A stretch of 64,000 nucleotides of DNA from the NCBI RefSeq assembly GCF_001752395.1, contig NZ_MKEK01000001.1, forward strand, positions 2,223,147 to 2,287,146, written 5' to 3'. The stretch's first letter is position 1, and every line of letters starts with the position of its first letter. Both the position numbers and the translations under genes were made by a program. Below are positions 28,037 through 36,949 of this stretch, piece after piece. A model generated the notes under the pieces. The model had not been told where the DNA came from, did no database searches, and saw only the letters and a program-made list of their open reading frames with translations. This stretch comes from Rheinheimera salexigens (GTDB taxonomy: Bacteria > Pseudomonadota > Gammaproteobacteria > Enterobacterales > Alteromonadaceae).

Positions 28037-28388
28037 CACACAAGTTGTGTTGAAGTAAATCCATTTAAATAAAATCAGGAAGAGATGAAACTGGGCTCAG
28101 TATGCCGGATAATGATGAAGTATTTATGACAAAAACGATAACAATGCCGATTAATGAGTTAATCGTTATTAGTTACGATTAATTAGTTTGGACTGTGAAC
28201 TGACTAAGATGAATTATTGAGGAGCGGTTTTACCCTAAACTAACCATCGCAACCCTGGACGGGCGAAAATGAAAACACCCTATAGCTGTTATATACTCAC
28301 TATCTGCTAATAAGCCCATTTACTCATTTTGTAGCGATGTTATCCATAATAATAAGAGAATGCCCAGTTTGTTAAACGAGAATCTATT
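28037..28388. other. Non-coding gap between the GNAT and RluF-like genes
   Basis: About 350 bp with no credible protein gene on either strand. It holds a partial copy of an intergenic repeat (28201-28272), the approach to a minus-strand terminator at its left end, and the TTG start region of the RluF-like gene at its right end, where GAGA lies seven bases before the start. No promoter hexamers were clear enough to call. Confidence 0.6.
28201..28272 (+). repeat. Intergenic repeat, partial copy A
   Basis: About 72 bp that align with 52956-53026 with roughly 15 differences and one single-base gap. Shared invariant blocks are GGTTTTACCCTAAACTA and CCCTGGACGGGCG. The right half seen in copy B (CCAGGG... 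and the closing inverted repeat GGGTAAACC) is absent here, so this is a truncated copy. Confidence 0.85.
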
Positions 28389-29120
28389 TTGAACCAACAC
28401 CCACAACGCTTAGCAAAATGGATTGCCGCTAATGGTTATTGTTCGCGCCGTAACGCAGAGCGCTTAATTACTACCGGTAATGTTAGCGTTAATGGTCTGC
28501 CCGCTAAGCATACCGATTTAGTGACTGCTACTGATCAGATAATGATTAATCAGCAACCGCTGCAAATTACTCCCGCCCGAGTGTATTATAAATATCACAA
28601 ACCGGTTGGCGTTGACTGTAATATCAAAGCCGACGATGCGGCTAGTTTGTATCATATTTTACAGCCTTTGCCGCAACGAGTATTTGCGGTCGGTCGCTTA
28701 GATAAAGATTCCAGCGGCTTATTACTATTAACCAATGATGGCTTATTATGCCAACGCTTAATTCATCCTGACTTTTATCATCAGAAATCTTATCGAGTTA
28801 AAGTAGACAGCACTATTACTACACAATTTATCTGTAACCTACAGCAAGGCGTTAGTTGGCAGCTAGGTAACAATCGTTACACTTCTCGACCGTGCCAACT
28901 GCGACAACTGACGGATGACGAATTTATTATTACCCTCACCCAAGGCTTACATCGACAAATACGCTATATGTGTAAAAGCCAAGGGGTGAACGTTATCGAA
29001 CTGTGCCGTATTAGTTTGCACAATATCGTGCTCGACGATTTAACCCTAGGGGCAACAGAACCTATTGCCGGTTCCTGTTTAGATACTTTATTGCAGCTAA
29101 CTATTTCTAATTCAATTTAG
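28389..29120 (+). CDS. rluF: Pseudouridine synthase, RluF/RsuA family
   Basis: Isomerises a uridine to pseudouridine in 23S rRNA (U2604 for E. coli RluF) or tRNA-Tyr. The 243-residue protein has an S4 RNA-binding domain at the N-terminus (RLAKWIAANGYCSRRNAERLI) and the RsuA/RluB/E/F catalytic motif GRLDKDSSGLLLLTNDG with the nucleophilic Asp, then LTQGLHRQIRYMCKSQG. The start is a TTG preceded by GAGA at seven bases; no ATG exists before the S4 domain, so a non-ATG start is required. It is about 45 residues shorter than E. coli RluF because the C-terminal tail is missing. Choice of RluF over RluB/RluE rests on the S4 domain and motif wording. Confidence 0.82.
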   Translation: MNQHPQRLAKWIAANGYCSRRNAERLITTGNVSVNGLPAKHTDLVTATDQIMINQQPLQITPARVYYKYHKPVGVDCNIKADDAASLYHILQPLPQRVFAVGRLDKDSSGLLLLTNDGLLCQRLIHPDFYHQKSYRVKVDSTITTQFICNLQQGVSWQLGNNRYTSRPCQLRQLTDDEFIITLTQGLHRQIRYMCKSQGVNVIELCRISLHNIVLDDLTLGATEPIAGSCLDTLLQLTISNSI

Positions 29121-29254
29121 CCTATTTATATTAAGCCTAGCTAACTCCTATTAGCTAAATGTGAGTTATCTAATTTGATCCTAGTAAAAACGAGCTAAGC
29201 CAATTATGGTTAATTGCCGCAATAAGCTTTTATTAAATAAGGCTAAAATTATTA

Positions 29255-30610
29255 ATGTTTTCACGTTTTTTTAATTTATCACAACAAAAAAAGATTGGTG
29301 CCATTGCTTTGCCTATGGTGTTGTCTAATTTATGTGTGCCGCTTCTGGGCTTAGTGGATACTGCTGTAGCCGGGCATCTTGATGATGCTAAGTACTTAGG
29401 CGGCATTGCCCTAGGTAGTAGTGTTATTAGCTTATTATTCTTTTTGCTTAGCTTTTTACGCATGAGTACCACCGGCTTAACCGCCCAAGCTTATGGCGCT
29501 AATAATACCGAGGGCCAACTTAACTGCCTTAGCCAAGGCATTACTGTCGCTTTATGCATCGCAGCCGTTTTATTGTTACTGCAATACCCGTTAAGCATGC
29601 TGTTTTACCTTAGCGATGCCAGCCAAGCCATAACAGAACAAGCTGTTAGCTACTTTCAGGTGCGGATTTGGAGTGCGCCAGCATTATTAACCAACTTGGT
29701 ATTAATGGGTTGGTTTTTAGGCCAACAAAATGCCCGTTATCCCATGTGGATGCTGATTTTTAGCAACAGCATAAATATTATTTTAGATATTGTGTTTGTG
29801 GTGTATTTGCATTGGAATGTGCCCGGTATTGCCGCCGCATCAGTTATTGCCGATTATGCTGGCTTAGCGTTAGCGCTAAGCTTTATCTATCGCAGCCCAC
29901 TGCGCGCCAGTATCGTCAGTTATTTTCAGCAGCATTGGCTTAGCTCATTACAATACGCCAAATTTAAACAACTTTTCGCACTAAATAGAGACATCTTTTT
30001 ACGCAGCTTATGCTTACAAGCGGTGTTCATCTTTATTGCCTTTCAAGGTGCCGCTTATGGCGATAATACCGTCGCGGCCAATGCAGTATTACTGAGTTTT
30101 TTAATGTTAGTGTCATATGCCTTAGATGGCCTAGCCTATGCCGCAGAAAGCATTACCGGCCAAGCCATTGGCCAAGCTAAAGCCCAGCGCAATAGCCACC
30201 AATTTACCGATAGTTTAATCGTCTTAAGCTGCTGGTGTTTAATGTTATCGCTATTATTTAGTGTTGGCTATGCGGTAGCGGGTCAGGCTTTTGTAAACTT
30301 ACTAACCTCAATACCCGAAGTGCAAGCCGAAGCCGAAAACTATGTTGGCTGGATGATTTTACTGCCCTTAGTGGCTAGTTGGGCTTACTTGCTAGATGGC
30401 GTGTTTATTGGCGCCACTCAAGGCAAAACCCTGCGTAACACTATGCTAATCGCCTTAATTGGTTTTGCCGCGCTGTTTTTACTATTTCAAGACTGGCAAA
30501 ACCACGCTTTATGGTTAGCCTTATGCGGCTTTATGGCCCTGCGCAGCCTAGGCCTAGCATTAGTGTTGTTTAAGCAATTACGACATAACCAACTGATACC
30601 TAAGCACTAA
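29255..30610 (+). CDS. MATE-family efflux transporter (DinF-like)
   Basis: Twelve-helix multidrug/toxin exporter driven by a sodium or proton gradient, 451 residues, inner membrane. The N-terminal half has ALPMVLSNLCVPLLGLVDTAVAGHL, typical of the DinF branch (P...VDTAVAGHLG), and RMSTTGLTAQAYGAN; the second half repeats the fold (FIAFQGAAYGDNTVAANAVLL, SITGQAIGQA). In E. coli DinF protects against oxidative stress and bile salts; substrate here is unknown. No SOS box was seen upstream, and lexA is not adjacent, unlike E. coli. An inverted repeat with strong pairing (30632-30694) follows the stop codon. Confidence 0.88.
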   Translation: MFSRFFNLSQQKKIGAIALPMVLSNLCVPLLGLVDTAVAGHLDDAKYLGGIALGSSVISLLFFLLSFLRMSTTGLTAQAYGANNTEGQLNCLSQGITVALCIAAVLLLLQYPLSMLFYLSDASQAITEQAVSYFQVRIWSAPALLTNLVLMGWFLGQQNARYPMWMLIFSNSINIILDIVFVVYLHWNVPGIAAASVIADYAGLALALSFIYRSPLRASIVSYFQQHWLSSLQYAKFKQLFALNRDIFLRSLCLQAVFIFIAFQGAAYGDNTVAANAVLLSFLMLVSYALDGLAYAAESITGQAIGQAKAQRNSHQFTDSLIVLSCWCLMLSLLFSVGYAVAGQAFVNLLTSIPEVQAEAENYVGWMILLPLVASWAYLLDGVFIGATQGKTLRNTMLIALIGFAALFLLFQDWQNHALWLALCGFMALRSLGLALVLFKQLRHNQLIPKH

Positions 30611-30631
30611 CCTTGAACTTCCACACCCAGC

Positions 30632-30694
30632 TTTTCAAGGGGTCAGAGTACTTGAAACCTAAAATCGATTTCAACGACTCTGACCCCTTGAAAA
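30632..30694. repeat. Perfect 18-bp inverted repeat with GGGGTCAGAG core
   Basis: Left arm 30632-30649 (TTTTCAAGGGGTCAGAGT) is an exact reverse complement of right arm 30677-30694, with a 27-bp spacer. It lies between two convergent genes and is flanked by T/A runs, so it may double as a bidirectional terminator. GGGGTCAGAG/CTCTGACCCC inverted repeats are widespread in proteobacterial intergenic DNA and are often found beside REP-associated tyrosine transposases; no such transposase is present here. Confidence 0.9.
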
Positions 30695-30696
30695 TT

Positions 30697-32010
30697 TTAG
30701 ACTGAAGCGCTGATATCTAATGGCTCTGAGCCAATTTTAGTTACTAACAGCTGGTCAATTTTATAGCTATCTATATCCACCACTTCAAACTTATAACCTT
30801 CATGGATAACAAAGTCGGTGCGCTTAGGTATTTTGCGCAAGGTATACATCATAAAACCGGCGATAGTTTCGTAGTTTTCTTGATTTGGAAAGCGGTCAAT
30901 CGATAGAACGCGCATAACATCTTCCAGCGGCGTTAAGCCCTCTACTAACCATGAACTGCTATCGCGGGCGACAATTTGATCTTCTTCTGAGTTTACTAAC
31001 TCGCCCATGACAATGCTCATCACATCCTTAAGGGTGATAATACCCACCACTAAGGCGTATTCATTCATAATAACGGCGAAGTCGACACCAGCAGATTTAA
31101 AGTGCTCTAGCACTTCATATAACGACAAGGTATCGGGAATAATAAGCGCTGTGCGGACTATGCCTTCTTTACTTAACGAAATAGGTTGTTGATGTAACAC
31201 TTGCATTAAAATGTCACGGGCATCGACATAACCTACTACATGGTCCAGCACTTGGTCGCAAACTAAAAACTTGGCATGTGGATGTTGGGCAATTTTGTCT
31301 TTAATGTCTTCTAGTGATTCATTTTTCATAAAAAACACTAAACTTTCGCGAGCGGTCATGGCCGAGGTGACAGTGCGCGACTCCATATCAAATACATTTT
31401 CTAACAGCTGATGTTCATGTTGTTGCAGCACACCGGCTTGAGCGCCTGCTTCCATCATGGCGATAATATCATCGGGTGTAATATCATCTTTGCGCATAGT
31501 AGGCACGTTAAACAAGCTGAAAATCACATTGGCTAAACCGTTAAAAAACCACACTAAAGGCTTTAACAGCATAATTAAAAACAGCATCGGTTTAACCACT
31601 CGCACCGCGATATACTCAGGGGCAATCATGGCCAACCGTTTTGGCATTAAATCGGCAAATAAGATAAATAACGAAGTAATAAAAAATACCGACAAAATAA
31701 AAGCCGCGGATGGGATCCAGGTGCCGGTAAAGAATATAGCTAATAAGTGGGTGAAATACGGAGTAAAAGCAGCTTCACCTAAGATACCGCCTAAAATAGC
31801 CACCGCATTTAAACCAATTTGCACGATAGTAAAAAAGTTGCCGGGCTGTTCTTGTAAGGCTAATACTTTTTCGGCATTCACATTGCCGTCACTGGCCATA
31901 AAGCGAAGCCGGATTTTACGCGCGGCTGCTAAAGCAATTTCTGAGATAGAAAAAAATGCACTGCAAGCTACCAGCAATAACATTAATAAAACATATTCAA
32001 AGGTCGTCAT
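30697..32010 (-). CDS. paeA: Polyamine export protein PaeA/YtfL (CNNM-CBS-CorC family)
   Basis: Inner-membrane protein, 437 residues. N-terminal DUF21/CNNM domain with four transmembrane segments (about 5-30, 60-85, 95-120, 135-160), starting SAFFSISEIALAAARKIRLR, a CBS-domain pair (about 205-335) and a C-terminal CorC/HlyC domain ending in YKFEVVDIDSYKIDQLLVT. Wording is very close to E. coli YtfL throughout (GLANVIFSLFNVP, RKDDITPDDI, HPHAKFLVC, YALVVGIITLKDVM, GFMMYTLRKIPKRTD), and YtfL/PaeA exports cadaverine and putrescine in enteric bacteria. Assigning that role here is by orthology. Separate promoter expected; the Nramp gene lies upstream on the same strand with 129 bp between them. 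Confidence 0.88.
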   Translation of the reverse strand: MTTFEYVLLMLLLVACSAFFSISEIALAAARKIRLRFMASDGNVNAEKVLALQEQPGNFFTIVQIGLNAVAILGGILGEAAFTPYFTHLLAIFFTGTWIPSAAFILSVFFITSLFILFADLMPKRLAMIAPEYIAVRVVKPMLFLIMLLKPLVWFFNGLANVIFSLFNVPTMRKDDITPDDIIAMMEAGAQAGVLQQHEHQLLENVFDMESRTVTSAMTARESLVFFMKNESLEDIKDKIAQHPHAKFLVCDQVLDHVVGYVDARDILMQVLHQQPISLSKEGIVRTALIIPDTLSLYEVLEHFKSAGVDFAVIMNEYALVVGIITLKDVMSIVMGELVNSEEDQIVARDSSSWLVEGLTPLEDVMRVLSIDRFPNQENYETIAGFMMYTLRKIPKRTDFVIHEGYKFEVVDIDSYKIDQLLVTKIGSEPLDISASV

Positions 32011-32139
32011 TTATACTCCCACCAGCATAACCAATGTCATGCTACTCTTCGTGGTTATTATAGCGGTAGTTACAGCTAAAACGTGCTAACTATCTGCAAT
32101 TTATTCAATTTTGTTATTATATCCAGCTGGGTTTTAGGC

Positions 32140-33399
32140 TTAAATCAAATTAAACGCTAAACCCAAACTACGAACGCTTAAGATAACACTGATCAGCAAC
32201 ACGATTGAGCCCAATATATTTTGCCAACGATTATTTTTATATTGACCTAAAATAGTGTGATTCATTGCTAGTAATAAACATAAACAAATTAGCGGTAATA
32301 AAATGCCATTGGCGACTTGAGCAAACCAAATAACAGATACTGGTTTAATGCCTAACGACGCAAAAATAACACCACTAATAATAATCAGTAACCAAGTGGC
32401 ACGAAATACTGGCTGCTTTAAATCTAATGGTTTACCTAATATACCTGCCATGGCATAAGCTGCCGCTAATGGTGCTGTGATAGCTGAAGACAACCCAGAC
32501 GCTAATAACCCTAACGATAAGCCCCATGTTGCTGCTTTGCCAAATAATGGCTCTAGGGCCACGGCCAGTTGACTAACATTTTCTAATTGTTGCGTTTGGC
32601 CAAAAAACGCTGCAGCAGCAGTAGACACTATAGCAATAGAAATAAGCCCTCCTAGAGGAATGGCTACTACGATATCGCGACGGGCATCGGTTAAAGACTC
32701 CGCGACATCAACCTGCCCTTTTGGCCATTTTTGGGCTGAACTCGCTGCATGTAAAAACAATGAGTAAGGCACCACGCTAGTACCAATTAAAGCCGCTACG
32801 GTTAAGGTTGCACCAGTAGGTATGCTCGGTATAAATGCGCCTTGTAATAAGCCTAAAATATCCGGTTTAGTTAAAATCATCGTGCTAATAAACGCTAAGC
32901 TCATTAATAACACTAAGACTATCAAGCAACGCTCAATCACCTTATATTTACCAAACCATAGAACCGACGCGGCTATAAAGCCTAATATAAGTGCCCACGG
33001 ATTAAGCGTAGTGAAATTCGACCAGCTTTGCAGCCAAGCACTTTGACCCCAAATTGTTTCTGCCCCCATAGAAGCACCAGTAATATTGCCGCCTTGATAG
33101 GCGCTGTTACCGATAACAATTGCGGCTGTTACTAATAGCAGTAATGGCCAACGTAATAATGGATGCTGTACTAGGCTGCGTAAGTTTTCACCTAAGCCTT
33201 TACCCGTGACAATACCTAACCTAGCGGCCATTTCTTGTAAAATCATAGTGGCACACACTGAAAAGACCAACGCCCATACCAAGGCATAACCAAAATCCGC
33301 ACCGGCTAAAGAAGCCGTAACTACTGTGCCAGGGCCTATAAAAGCGGCTGTAACCAGCACCGCAGGGCCTAAAAAAGTTTTTTTGTTATTATTTGCCAT
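32140..33399 (-). CDS. Nramp-fold transporter lacking the canonical metal-binding residues
   Basis: A 419-residue, eleven-helix inner-membrane protein with the SLC11/Nramp fold (AAFIGPGTVVTASLAGADFGYALVWA over residues 18-43, MILQEMAARLGIVTGKGLGE). In metal-transporting Nramps the first helix carries DPGN and helix 6 carries a Met-Pro-His; here the first motif is GPGT (residues 22-25) and helix 6 reads GTSVVPYSLFLHAASSA, so both the metal-binding Asp/Asn and the helix-6 Met are absent. It belongs to a divergent branch and Mn/Fe transport should not be assumed. It is monocistronic by spacing, between paeA and the divergent tricorn-like protease gene. Confidence 0.8.
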   Translation of the reverse strand: MANNNKKTFLGPAVLVTAAFIGPGTVVTASLAGADFGYALVWALVFSVCATMILQEMAARLGIVTGKGLGENLRSLVQHPLLRWPLLLLVTAAIVIGNSAYQGGNITGASMGAETIWGQSAWLQSWSNFTTLNPWALILGFIAASVLWFGKYKVIERCLIVLVLLMSLAFISTMILTKPDILGLLQGAFIPSIPTGATLTVAALIGTSVVPYSLFLHAASSAQKWPKGQVDVAESLTDARRDIVVAIPLGGLISIAIVSTAAAAFFGQTQQLENVSQLAVALEPLFGKAATWGLSLGLLASGLSSAITAPLAAAYAMAGILGKPLDLKQPVFRATWLLIIISGVIFASLGIKPVSVIWFAQVANGILLPLICLCLLLAMNHTILGQYKNNRWQNILGSIVLLISVILSVRSLGLAFNLI

Positions 33400-33616
33400 A
33401 ATGTTTACCGACGTTTTAATGCCTAAGCTTATACAAAGAAAGTTATTATCGCGCTACTTTAGCACAGGTTTTACGGTTTTAAGCGGCTTGTTTTAGGCTA
33501 AAATCACAATCACTTTTTTACAGTATTAAATGCTATGATTACTACCATTACTAAAACCTCCGCTCAATTTATGCTTTTTTTACCATTAGTAAGTACTATT
33601 AACACAAGGACTTAAC

Positions 33617-36600
33617 ATGTTTTCACCTCGATATTTATGTTTGGTTGCTTTGCTCGCATCCACTGGCATAACGGCCGCTGAAGGCAGCCGCCTATTACGC
33701 CAACCCGATATTTCCGCCGACAAACTGACCTTTGTTTATGGTGGTGATATTTGGCTAGCCGACCGTAATGGTCACAACCCACGCCAATTAACCACTCATC
33801 CTGCTAGCGAGTTTGCGCCGCACTTTTCACCAGACGGCAAATGGATCGCTTTTTCTGCCAGCTATGACAACAATACCGATGTCTATGTTATGCCTACTAG
33901 CGGCGGCGCAGCAACGCGCTTAACTTGGCACCCATCTGCCGATACAGTAAACGGCTGGAGCCCTGATGGTAAAAAAGTATTGTTTGCTTCTAACCGCGAA
34001 ATTGCTAATAGCCGCAGCAATCAATTATTTGAAGTTGCCCTAACGGGCGGCTATGAACAAAAAGTGATGCCTGCCGTAGCCTTTGAAGGTAAATGGTCTA
34101 AAGATGGCAAAAAGCTGGCTTATCGCCCCAACAATATGGCGTATAGCGGCACCAGTGGTTGGCGTTTACATCGTGGCGGTAGTACGCCGCCGGTTTGGAT
34201 TATTGACTTAGAAAAGCAACAGCTGGAAAAAATCCCGCATCCAAATGCCAATGAATTTAATCCATTTTGGCTAGATGACACGGTATATTTTTTATCTGAT
34301 CGGGATAATAAAGCCGTAAACTTATTTAGTTATTCAGCCAAAAATGTTAGCCAACTGACTCAACTTACAGATTGGGATATTGAAGCAGCAGCCGGTTATG
34401 GCAGCGATATTGTCTATGCCGCTGGCGGTTATTTGTATCAGCTAAACCTGAGTAATGGCCAAAGCCAGCAAATCCCTATCACCATAAACAGCCAATCTGT
34501 ACAGCGTCGGCCACAATGGAAAGACGCAAGCCAAACCCTAACTTCTGCCCAATTATCCAGTACCGGGCAGCGGGTTATTGTTAGTGCTCGGGGCGATATT
34601 TTTACCGTACCTGTTGATGCAGGTTCTACTCGCAACCTAACCCAAACTTCTGGTGTGCGTGAATTCTCCGGCATTTGGAGCCCAGATGGCAGCCAAGTTG
34701 CGTATATTTCTGACCAAGACAATAAACACCAATTAGTCATTCGCAGCCAAGATGGTCTGCAAGATGGCAATCGTTATGATTTGAAAAATAGCGGTTATTT
34801 AAACTTAATTAGTTGGTCACCCGATGCCAATCGCATTATTTATCAAGACAATCATTTAAATCTATTTGCTTTTGATTTAAAACTAAAAAAAGTGCAAAAA
34901 CTTGATACCTCAATGCGTAGAGCTAATTTTAAAGTGAGCTTTTCGCCCGATAGCCGTTACTTAGCTTATACCGTCGCCAGCGAAAATTACTTTAGCCAAA
35001 TTAAACTATTCGACTTTAGCAATAATAAAAGTACGCTGATAACAGATGGTATGAGCCATGTTGATGATCCTGTGTTTACTCAAGATTATTTATATTTTAC
35101 CGGTTCAGTTAATACCGGACCATCGCAAGTTGGCTTAGATTTATCTACTCGTGAACGGCCTATTCGGCAAGGTATTTATGTTGCAGTGTTAGCCGCAGAA
35201 GGAAAATCGCCGCTATTACCCAAAGCCGGTGATGAGCCTAAAGTGAGCACTTCTGATACGGATAAAGCTAAAACTGACAAAAGCAAGGTGGTTAAAGCCG
35301 TTATTATAGATATGGACGGCTTAGCCGATCGTATTATTGCTCTACCTATTGCTGAACGTAACTACGACAGCTTAGCGGTTGCCGATGACGGCGCATTATT
35401 TTACTTACAACACAGCCAGCCAGGTAGCAGTAATGAGTTACCGCAAGCCAGAGATAACAATAACGCCAGCTTATATCGCTTTGATTTTAAAGAAAAAGCC
35501 AGTAAAAAAGTTCAAGACAAATTATCGTCATTTAGTTTAAGTGCTGATGGTAAAAAGTTATTACTACTTTCAGGTAGCAATACGCTAAAAATTGCTGATG
35601 CGGTGGAAAAGCTCAAGCCTGAAGCGATTAGCTTGGCCGATGTAAAAAGCTTTATTAACCCTGCTAAAGAATGGCAGCAAATTTTTAATGATGCTTGGCG
35701 CATGCAGCAAGATTATTTTTACGATGCGAACATGCACGGTATTAACTGGCAAGCTATTTACGATAAATATCAACCGATGTTAGCCCATGTGCAACGTCGA
35801 GAAGATTTAAATGATGTGCTTGTGGCGATGATTGCCGAATTACAAGTTGGCCATAACCGGATTGGTGGTGGTGACGTGCATAAAGAAAGCGCTAGCCAAG
35901 TTGGTTTGTTGGGTGCTGACTTTGTAATAAACAATAACCGCTATCAGTTCAGTACTGTCTATCAAGGCGATCGTTGGGCACCGTTTTTACAAGCGCCCTT
36001 AGCCGTACCCGGTGCCGCGGCTAAAGCCGGTGAATACTTATTGGCCATAAACGGCAAAGACTTATTTGCTGAGCAGAATATCTATCAGTTGCTAGAAAAT
36101 ACCGTAGGTAAACAAGTAGTGTTAACCCTTGCCGATAACAGTAAAGGTAAAAACAGTCGCAATATCACGGTTGAGCCAGTAGCCAACGAAAGCCAGTTAC
36201 GACTTTGGCATTGGGTAGAGCAAAATAGACAGCTTGTAGCTAAAAAATCTAACGGACAGTTAGCTTATGTCTACTTGCCTAATACTGCTGATGGTGGTTT
36301 TTATTACTTTAACCGCATGTTTTTTGCCCAAGTTGATAAACCTGCATTAATAATTGATGAGCGCAAAAACGGCGGTGGCCAAGCTGCTAACTATATTACT
36401 GACATTCTAAGTCGACCGTTTTTATCCGGCTGGAAGGATCGGGATGGTTTGGGTTTCACTACTCCAGGTGGTGGTATTTATGGCCCTAAAACCATGCTTA
36501 TCGACCAAGACGCCGGCTCAGGCGGCGACTTTTTACCCTGGGCTTTTAAACGCTTACAGTTAGGAAAAACCATTGGTACCCGTACTTGGGGTGGTTTAAT

Positions 36601-36865
36601 AGGTATTTCAGCTAACCCAAGCATGATTGATGGCGGTTTCCATGTCGTGCCCTTCTTCCGCTTTTATACCCCAGATGGCGAATGGCGCGTAGAAAATGAA
36701 GGTGTCGCACCGGATATTGAAGTCGAACTAGACCCAATAGCGGTGAATAAAGGTATAGATGTGCAGTTAGAGCGAGCCATTGAGCATACTTTGCAACAAT
36801 TAAAAGCTAATCCGCCAGCAGATCATAGCCAAGCACCAGCGATGCCAACGAAACTGGGGTTATAG
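33617..36865 (+). CDS. Secreted tricorn-like S41 protease
   Basis: A 1082-residue periplasmic peptidase. Signal peptide 1-21 (ALLASTGITA-AEG). Residues about 30-310 and 320-640 form beta-propeller repeats (ASEFAPHFSPDGKWIAFSAS, WSPDGSQVAYISDQ), followed by a helical bundle, a PDZ-like domain (about 790-870) and an S41 C-terminal processing-peptidase domain with nucleophile Ser 968 in DAGSGGDFLPWAF, and conserved GGGQAANYI, RTWGGLIGI. This is the tricorn-homologue architecture, which degrades peptides, here in the periplasm. A Lys/Asp-rich linker (KVSTSDTDKAKTDKSK) joins the propeller halves to the rest. A terminator shared with dgkA follows. Confidence 0.9.
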   Translation: MFSPRYLCLVALLASTGITAAEGSRLLRQPDISADKLTFVYGGDIWLADRNGHNPRQLTTHPASEFAPHFSPDGKWIAFSASYDNNTDVYVMPTSGGAATRLTWHPSADTVNGWSPDGKKVLFASNREIANSRSNQLFEVALTGGYEQKVMPAVAFEGKWSKDGKKLAYRPNNMAYSGTSGWRLHRGGSTPPVWIIDLEKQQLEKIPHPNANEFNPFWLDDTVYFLSDRDNKAVNLFSYSAKNVSQLTQLTDWDIEAAAGYGSDIVYAAGGYLYQLNLSNGQSQQIPITINSQSVQRRPQWKDASQTLTSAQLSSTGQRVIVSARGDIFTVPVDAGSTRNLTQTSGVREFSGIWSPDGSQVAYISDQDNKHQLVIRSQDGLQDGNRYDLKNSGYLNLISWSPDANRIIYQDNHLNLFAFDLKLKKVQKLDTSMRRANFKVSFSPDSRYLAYTVASENYFSQIKLFDFSNNKSTLITDGMSHVDDPVFTQDYLYFTGSVNTGPSQVGLDLSTRERPIRQGIYVAVLAAEGKSPLLPKAGDEPKVSTSDTDKAKTDKSKVVKAVIIDMDGLADRIIALPIAERNYDSLAVADDGALFYLQHSQPGSSNELPQARDNNNASLYRFDFKEKASKKVQDKLSSFSLSADGKKLLLLSGSNTLKIADAVEKLKPEAISLADVKSFINPAKEWQQIFNDAWRMQQDYFYDANMHGINWQAIYDKYQPMLAHVQRREDLNDVLVAMIAELQVGHNRIGGGDVHKESASQVGLLGADFVINNNRYQFSTVYQGDRWAPFLQAPLAVPGAAAKAGEYLLAINGKDLFAEQNIYQLLENTVGKQVVLTLADNSKGKNSRNITVEPVANESQLRLWHWVEQNRQLVAKKSNGQLAYVYLPNTADGGFYYFNRMFFAQVDKPALIIDERKNGGGQAANYITDILSRPFLSGWKDRDGLGFTTPGGGIYGPKTMLIDQDAGSGGDFLPWAFKRLQLGKTIGTRTWGGLIGISANPSMIDGGFHVVPFFRFYTPDGEWRVENEGVAPDIEVELDPIAVNKGIDVQLERAIEHTLQQLKANPPADHSQAPAMPTKLGL

Positions 36866-36904
36866 CTGATGTTGCTAATAAATAATTAGCTTAACGCCCA
36901 TTGC

Positions 36905-36942
36905 AAAAGGCTGCCTAATACACATTAGTGCAGCCTTTTTTA
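36905..36942. terminator. Bidirectional terminator between the protease gene and dgkA
   Basis: AAAAGGCTGC (36905-36914) pairs with GCAGCCTTTT (36930-36939), and the stem extends inwards through CTAAT/ATTAG, giving a long hairpin followed by TTTTATT on the plus strand and by four T residues on the minus strand. It ends both convergent units. Confidence 0.9.
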
Positions 36943-36949
36943 TTGATGC

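Noticed and set aside
27978-28064. 28-codon minus-strand ORF overlapping the terminator hairpin, possible leader peptide
   Set aside because: There is no ribosome-binding sequence before its ATG, and it runs through the hairpin and the T-tract with low-complexity content; most likely a chance frame.
31457-32089. 210-codon plus-strand frame opposite paeA
   Set aside because: paeA on the other strand has close family wording along its whole length; the frame here is Lys/Ile/Asn-rich with no ribosome-binding site and is a mirror artefact.
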